Assembly (NCBI GenBank): GCA_018713145.1
Contig: DVFP01000021.1
Span: 1 to 64,000 of the forward strand
Source: Candidatus Scybalocola faecavium
GTDB lineage: Bacteria > Bacillota > Clostridia > Lachnospirales > Lachnospiraceae
Direction of reading: 5' to 3'
Length of the DNA: 64,000 nt
Shown here: piece after piece, positions 59,553-64,000 of the stretch
Layout: the number at the start of each line of letters is the position of its first letter
Position numbering within the stretch: position 1 is the first letter of the stretch
Position numbers and translations under genes: made by a program
The notes under the pieces: model-generated
The model's input: the letters and a program-made list of their open reading frames with translations, nothing else
Databases searched by the model: none
Told to the model about the DNA's origin: nothing

Positions 59553-61073
59553 ATGGGTGGTAAAAATAGCCAGGGCGCATTGATTTTCGAGAGCCGAGGC
59601 TTGTGCAAAAATTTCGGCCCCACAGTAGCTTTGGACCATGTGGATTTTAAGGTCTACCGGGGACAGATCACAGGTCTCATTGGTGAAAACGGCTCAGGAA
59701 AATCAACCATCACATCCATTGCGGCAGGGATGCAGCCGCCAACATCCGGAGAGATGTTTTTTAATGGAAAGCCCCATAAGCCATCCAGTATGATCGAAGG
59801 CGCCAAACTGGGCATAGGCATGATCGTCCAGGAACAGGGAACGATTTCAGGAATCACTGTGGCCCAGAATATTTTCCTGGGAGAGGAAGATCAGTTTAGG
59901 ACCATGGGAATGATCAGCCGGTCAAAGATGAACAGTGCAGCCAAAAAAGCGTTGGAGGATATAGGTTATACTCATGCAGATCCGTCCGCTTTGATCGACA
60001 CGTTAAATTTTCAGGACCGGAAGCTTGTGGAGATCGCGAAGGTGGTCTACAACAAACCGGAAATGCTTGTGGTAGATGAGACAACAACAGCACTGTCCCA
60101 AAGCGGCCGTACCATTGTCTATAATCTTATGAGAAAGATGCGGGATGAAAATAAGGCGGTTGTATTTATTTCCCATGACCTGGAGGAACTTATTGAAATC
60201 TGCGACACACTGACCGTACTCTGTGACGGTGTTTTGATCACTACTCTGGACCGTTCTCAGATGGACCCGGATAATATTAAAAAGTATATGGTAGGCCGGG
60301 AAATGAAGGGAGATTACTACCGCAGCGATTATGACAGCAAGGAAAGCCGGGAAGTTGTCCTTGAGGCGGATCAGGTCACTTCAGGAACCGGGATGCTTAT
60401 GAATTTTTCCATGAAGGTTTACAAAGGAGAAATCTTAGGGATCGGTGGTCTGTCCCACTGTGGTATGCATGAGCTGGGGAAGGTGCTTTTTGGAGATGAA
60501 AAGCTGCTTACCGGCCAGGTGATCCATAAGGCCTCCGGGGAAAAGATTACCACGCCTTTAAATGCCATGAAGCATGGTCTGGGCTATGTGTCCAAGGACA
60601 GAGACCGGGAATCCTTAGTGCTTACGGCTGCGATTAAAGATAATATTATTTCGGCAAGCTATGATAAGCTGGCGCCGAAAGGCATTATGAAAACCTCCAG
60701 TGTGCGCAGGTTTGTAGATGAGCAGGTAAAGAGCCTGTCCATAAAATGCGCATCGGTAAATCAGGATGTCCAGTATTTGTCCGGAGGAAATAAACAGAAA
60801 GTGGTCTTTGGAAAGTGGATCGGACGCAATTGTGACATTCTTATCCTGGACTGTCCTACCCGTGGTGTGGATATTGGCGTAAAAGCATCCATGTACCAGC
60901 TGATCTATGATATGAAGCGCCAGGGAAAGACTATTATTATGATCTCGGAGGAACTGCCGGAGCTGATCGGTATGAGCGACCGTCTTCTTATATTAAAGAA
61001 TGGCCAGCTGGCCGGAGAATTTTTCAGAAGTCCGCAGCTGAGTGAAAATGAAATTATCGAAGTGATGATATAG
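59553..61073 (+). CDS. Sugar ABC transporter ATP-binding protein (two ABC domains)
   Basis: GLIGENGSGKSTITSIAAGMQPPTSGEMFFNGKPH; YLSGGNKQKVVFGKWIGRNCDILILDCPTRGVDIG. Confidence 0.95.
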   Translation: MGGKNSQGALIFESRGLCKNFGPTVALDHVDFKVYRGQITGLIGENGSGKSTITSIAAGMQPPTSGEMFFNGKPHKPSSMIEGAKLGIGMIVQEQGTISGITVAQNIFLGEEDQFRTMGMISRSKMNSAAKKALEDIGYTHADPSALIDTLNFQDRKLVEIAKVVYNKPEMLVVDETTTALSQSGRTIVYNLMRKMRDENKAVVFISHDLEELIEICDTLTVLCDGVLITTLDRSQMDPDNIKKYMVGREMKGDYYRSDYDSKESREVVLEADQVTSGTGMLMNFSMKVYKGEILGIGGLSHCGMHELGKVLFGDEKLLTGQVIHKASGEKITTPLNAMKHGLGYVSKDRDRESLVLTAAIKDNIISASYDKLAPKGIMKTSSVRRFVDEQVKSLSIKCASVNQDVQYLSGGNKQKVVFGKWIGRNCDILILDCPTRGVDIGVKASMYQLIYDMKRQGKTIIMISEELPELIGMSDRLLILKNGQLAGEFFRSPQLSENEIIEVMI

Positions 61074-61083
61074 GAGGATGTGT

Positions 61084-62055
61084 ATGAGCGCTCAAAAAAC
61101 AAAGAAAAATTTTGGCAGTCTCCCAAAGCTGGCTCCCCTTATCGGCCTGGTGCTTGTAATTGTTTTCTTTGCCATCATTACCGGAGGAAGGCTTCTGTCA
61201 GCCACCAACCTTCAAAATATGGCAAGTCAGATGATCGTTACAGCTCTGGTTGCCGTGGGCGCGGTATTTGTCTTTGGCGTAGGAAATTTTGATATGTCTC
61301 TTGGCGGCTGTGTCCTTTTATCCGCTGTGCTGGGAGCCATGGCTGCCGTAAGATCCGGAAGCCTTGTGGTCACTTTTATTGTGTGTATCGGTGTTTCTGT
61401 GGTAGTGGCTTTACTTAAGGGCATTTTCTCATCTTATGTTACGGTGCCGTTTTTTATCTTCACTATAGTATTGTCATCGGTGATCTCCTCTATCGTTCTG
61501 GTGATCATGGGCAGTGAAACAACGATTTATTTAAACGATGCGGTAAAGCCGATTCCGTCCTTTAATTTTATGCAGATCACTGTGATCAATGTGATCTGTC
61601 TGGCATTATATTTTATCGCATGTCTGTTTTTGTTTAATTATACGCCTTTAGGCAGCAAGGTAAAAATGATGGGCGGGAACCCGGTATGTGCCAATCAGTC
61701 GGGTATTAACGGGAAAAAGCTCCAGGTCATTACATTTTTAATCAGCAGTATCGGCATTGCTCTGGCAGCCTTTATCCTGATTATCCGTACCCGGACGATC
61801 GGCTCTGCCACCGCAGGCTCTACCGGAACCGATGTGATGATCGCCCTGGTTTTAGGGGGCATGCCCATTTCCGGAGGCCCTAAGTCTAAGATCAGCGCCG
61901 GACTTGTGGGAGCTTTGATTATTACTGTATTAAACAGCGGATTGACGATTATGGGATTATCTACAGGCATTATCCAGATCCTTCGTGGTGTTGTCTTTGT
62001 AGCCGTAGTTCTTGTGGCCAGCTTCAGTTACAGAAGCAAGCTGCTTCCAAGATGA
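61084..62055 (+). CDS. ABC transporter permease (sugar/ribose type)
   Basis: TNLQNMASQMIVTALVAVGAVFVFGVGNFDMSLGGCVLLSAVLGAM; TRTIGSATAGSTGTDVMIALVLGGMPISGG. Confidence 0.93.
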   Translation: MSAQKTKKNFGSLPKLAPLIGLVLVIVFFAIITGGRLLSATNLQNMASQMIVTALVAVGAVFVFGVGNFDMSLGGCVLLSAVLGAMAAVRSGSLVVTFIVCIGVSVVVALLKGIFSSYVTVPFFIFTIVLSSVISSIVLVIMGSETTIYLNDAVKPIPSFNFMQITVINVICLALYFIACLFLFNYTPLGSKVKMMGGNPVCANQSGINGKKLQVITFLISSIGIALAAFILIIRTRTIGSATAGSTGTDVMIALVLGGMPISGGPKSKISAGLVGALIITVLNSGLTIMGLSTGIIQILRGVVFVAVVLVASFSYRSKLLPR

Positions 62056-62128
62056 TATAAGAAGTTTCTGGAAAAGAATTTGTAAATCAAGGGGATCTCC
62101 CCTGAAAGAGAAATGGAGGATTAAAAAC

Positions 62129-63382
62129 ATGAAAGTATGGAAAAGATTTGGAGCATTAGCATTATCCGCAGCAATGGTTATGGGAATGGCAGCCTGCGGT
62201 TCAGACAGCGGCTCTTCCACAGATACTCAGGCCGGCTCAGATGCGGGAACAGTTTCCGATGACGGCTCTCAGGCAGCGGATGACGGGGCATCCGGGGATG
62301 AGGGCGGTTCCGCATCCGGGGCATTTGCTTTAGACGGCACATGGCCGGAGGAAACCGTAAAGATCGGTTTTGTGGCTTATGATACGACTGCAGAGCAGTA
62401 TCTGGCATGTATGGATTATTTTGATTATCTTTCCCAGTATTTTAATATTGAGATCATGTCCTCTGAAAGCCTGGCAGATGCAGAAGGAGAGCTGAACTTT
62501 ATTTCAGACTGTGCTTCTGCCGGCTGCAAGGCGATCATCGGTTACTATAATGAAGCTAAGGCTGAGTCCGCAAAGGCTGCCATGGATCTTGGCATGTACT
62601 ACTGGGGCGGCTTTGGCGGCGATGAGGATGCCTATAACGAGGTTAAGGATAATGAGCTTTACCTTGGCGGTTACACCTTAGGCGATGCAGAGTATAACGC
62701 AGGTAAGAGTATGGCTGAGGCCCTTATTGAGCAGGGCTGTGAAAAGCTTGTTCTTTGCTCCGGCGGCGCTTCCTTTGGCGTCAGCATGTTTGTAGACCGT
62801 AAAGCAGGTTTTGAGGATGCTGTGGCAGAGGCACAGGAAGCCGGTCAGAGTGTTGAGATCGTATATGAAATCGAAGGATGGCCGGGAACCGACTCCTTTA
62901 CAGCAGATCAGACGGCAGTTCTTGATATGGATATTGACGCTATTGCATCCACCTTTGACGCTGCAATGTGGTTCCAGCCTTTAATGAACTCTGATAAAGC
63001 AGACACTGTAAAGTTGGCAGCTATTGGTGAAGTTAATGATACATATTATGATTTCTTTAATGACGGTGTTGTAACCTGTATCGTTTACGACTGTGAAGAG
63101 GTTGTTTTCGGAAATGCTATTCCTATGATCTTAAACGCAGTTAATGGTGACGCGGATGTGGTGCGCAACGATGACGGAACTGCAGCTCTGTTCCCGGTTC
63201 AGCGGTGGATCGTGACAGACATTGACAATTATAACGCGATTTATGATCTCCATGACAGCGGCGAGTTTGTTGTTTCCGCTGAGGATGTGGCAAATCTGAT
63301 TAAAGCGTATAATCCGGATACTACAGCCCAGCAGTTCTTTGATTTTTACGGCAATATTTCTGTAGACTCCGTAAGTGAATAA
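62129..63382 (+). CDS. Sugar ABC transporter substrate-binding lipoprotein
   Basis: Lipobox MGMAACGS, low-complexity linker, periplasmic-binding-protein-like domain. Confidence 0.9.
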   Translation: MKVWKRFGALALSAAMVMGMAACGSDSGSSTDTQAGSDAGTVSDDGSQAADDGASGDEGGSASGAFALDGTWPEETVKIGFVAYDTTAEQYLACMDYFDYLSQYFNIEIMSSESLADAEGELNFISDCASAGCKAIIGYYNEAKAESAKAAMDLGMYYWGGFGGDEDAYNEVKDNELYLGGYTLGDAEYNAGKSMAEALIEQGCEKLVLCSGGASFGVSMFVDRKAGFEDAVAEAQEAGQSVEIVYEIEGWPGTDSFTADQTAVLDMDIDAIASTFDAAMWFQPLMNSDKADTVKLAAIGEVNDTYYDFFNDGVVTCIVYDCEEVVFGNAIPMILNAVNGDADVVRNDDGTAALFPVQRWIVTDIDNYNAIYDLHDSGEFVVSAEDVANLIKAYNPDTTAQQFFDFYGNISVDSVSE

Positions 63383-63398
63383 GTAAGGGGTTTTGTTT

Positions 63399-64000
63399 AT
63401 GGGAAACTTGGCGAAAAAAGGTTTAAAAAATGTCCTTATGACCATTGCCATACCGGTGCTGACCTATCTGTTTTTTAAGATCGTGTGTACCCTTACCGGT
63501 CACCCGGATTTCGGGATAGGCTCAGACCTGCAGACTATTTTATATACCACCTTATATTCCGGGCTGATTGCCCTGGCCATGTCCTATAACCTGACCTGCG
63601 GACGTTTTGATTTTTCTGTGGGAGCAACCATTTTGCTGTCAGGCATTGTGGGAGGAAATATTGCAAAGGATATGGATCTGGGGGCCCTGGGCCTTCTGGT
63701 GTGTGTCGTGGCCATCGCTCTGGTGTGCGGACTGATCTCCGGACTGCTTTACGTGCTCCTTGGCCTTCCGCCGATGGTTGTGTCCATCGGTGTGACGATG
63801 GTTTATGAAGCAATCGGTTTAATGTATAATAAATCCAAAGGCGTCCGGCTCATTGGTAAAAATGATATGCTTGTCTTTGCCAGACCGCCCTATAGTGTGC
63901 TGGTTGTGTTGATTGCCGTGGCTGTGCTCATCCTGCTTTTTAATTTTACAAAGTTTGGTTATAACTGGCGGGCGCTGCGCAGCGGGCAGAAGATTGCCGT
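63399..64000 (+). CDS. Second ABC transporter permease, truncated by window end
   Basis: MGNLAKKGLKNVLMTIAIPVLTYLFFK...YNLTCGRFDFSVGATILLSGIVGGNIAKD...; no stop before 64000; absent from the ORF track. Confidence 0.88.
   Translation, partial: MGNLAKKGLKNVLMTIAIPVLTYLFFKIVCTLTGHPDFGIGSDLQTILYTTLYSGLIALAMSYNLTCGRFDFSVGATILLSGIVGGNIAKDMDLGALGLLVCVVAIALVCGLISGLLYVLLGLPPMVVSIGVTMVYEAIGLMYNKSKGVRLIGKNDMLVFARPPYSVLVVLIAVAVLILLFNFTKFGYNWRALRSGQKIA

Overview
Chromosomal segment of a spore-forming Clostridia genome, most likely Lachnospiraceae (SASP gene, DUF4364/DUF1540/TIGR01212 proteins, codon style). It is mostly ordinary core and carbohydrate genes: tig-clpP-clpX-lon-engB; rpsL-rpsG-fusA-tuf; citrate synthase; malic enzyme; a GldA/F/G-type ABC operon with a DUF4340 protein; GH30, permuted GH3 and GH39-like proteins; a MATE pump; an ABC-F protein with a CCA nucleotidyltransferase; a 3-tRNA cluster; and a sugar ABC importer cut by the right window edge. 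Best leads: (1) a divergent locus at 56.7-64 kb where an AraC regulator is joined, across an apparent +1 shift in a C5 tract, to a GH39 domain in which both catalytic glutamates appear replaced (NEP->TSP, TEWN/TEFN->MSWN), suggesting a pseudo-glycosidase sugar sensor beside a sugar ABC importer; (2) an intergenic array of five repeats (35 nt repeat + 18 nt variable segment) with an exact 53-bp period at 21570-21834; (3) a yybP-ykoY (Mn2+) riboswitch upstream of mntP whose P1 strand overlaps a terminator, followed by a second terminator; (4) near-identical promoter/operator modules ahead of a GNAT gene and blaI, plus a BlaI-like dyad ahead of an ABC operon; (5) genes broken or remodelled by an in-frame amber stop, a frame change, deletions and a local duplication. 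No CRISPR-Cas, prophage or rRNA was recognised. All family calls come from reading motifs and from memory; no searches were run.
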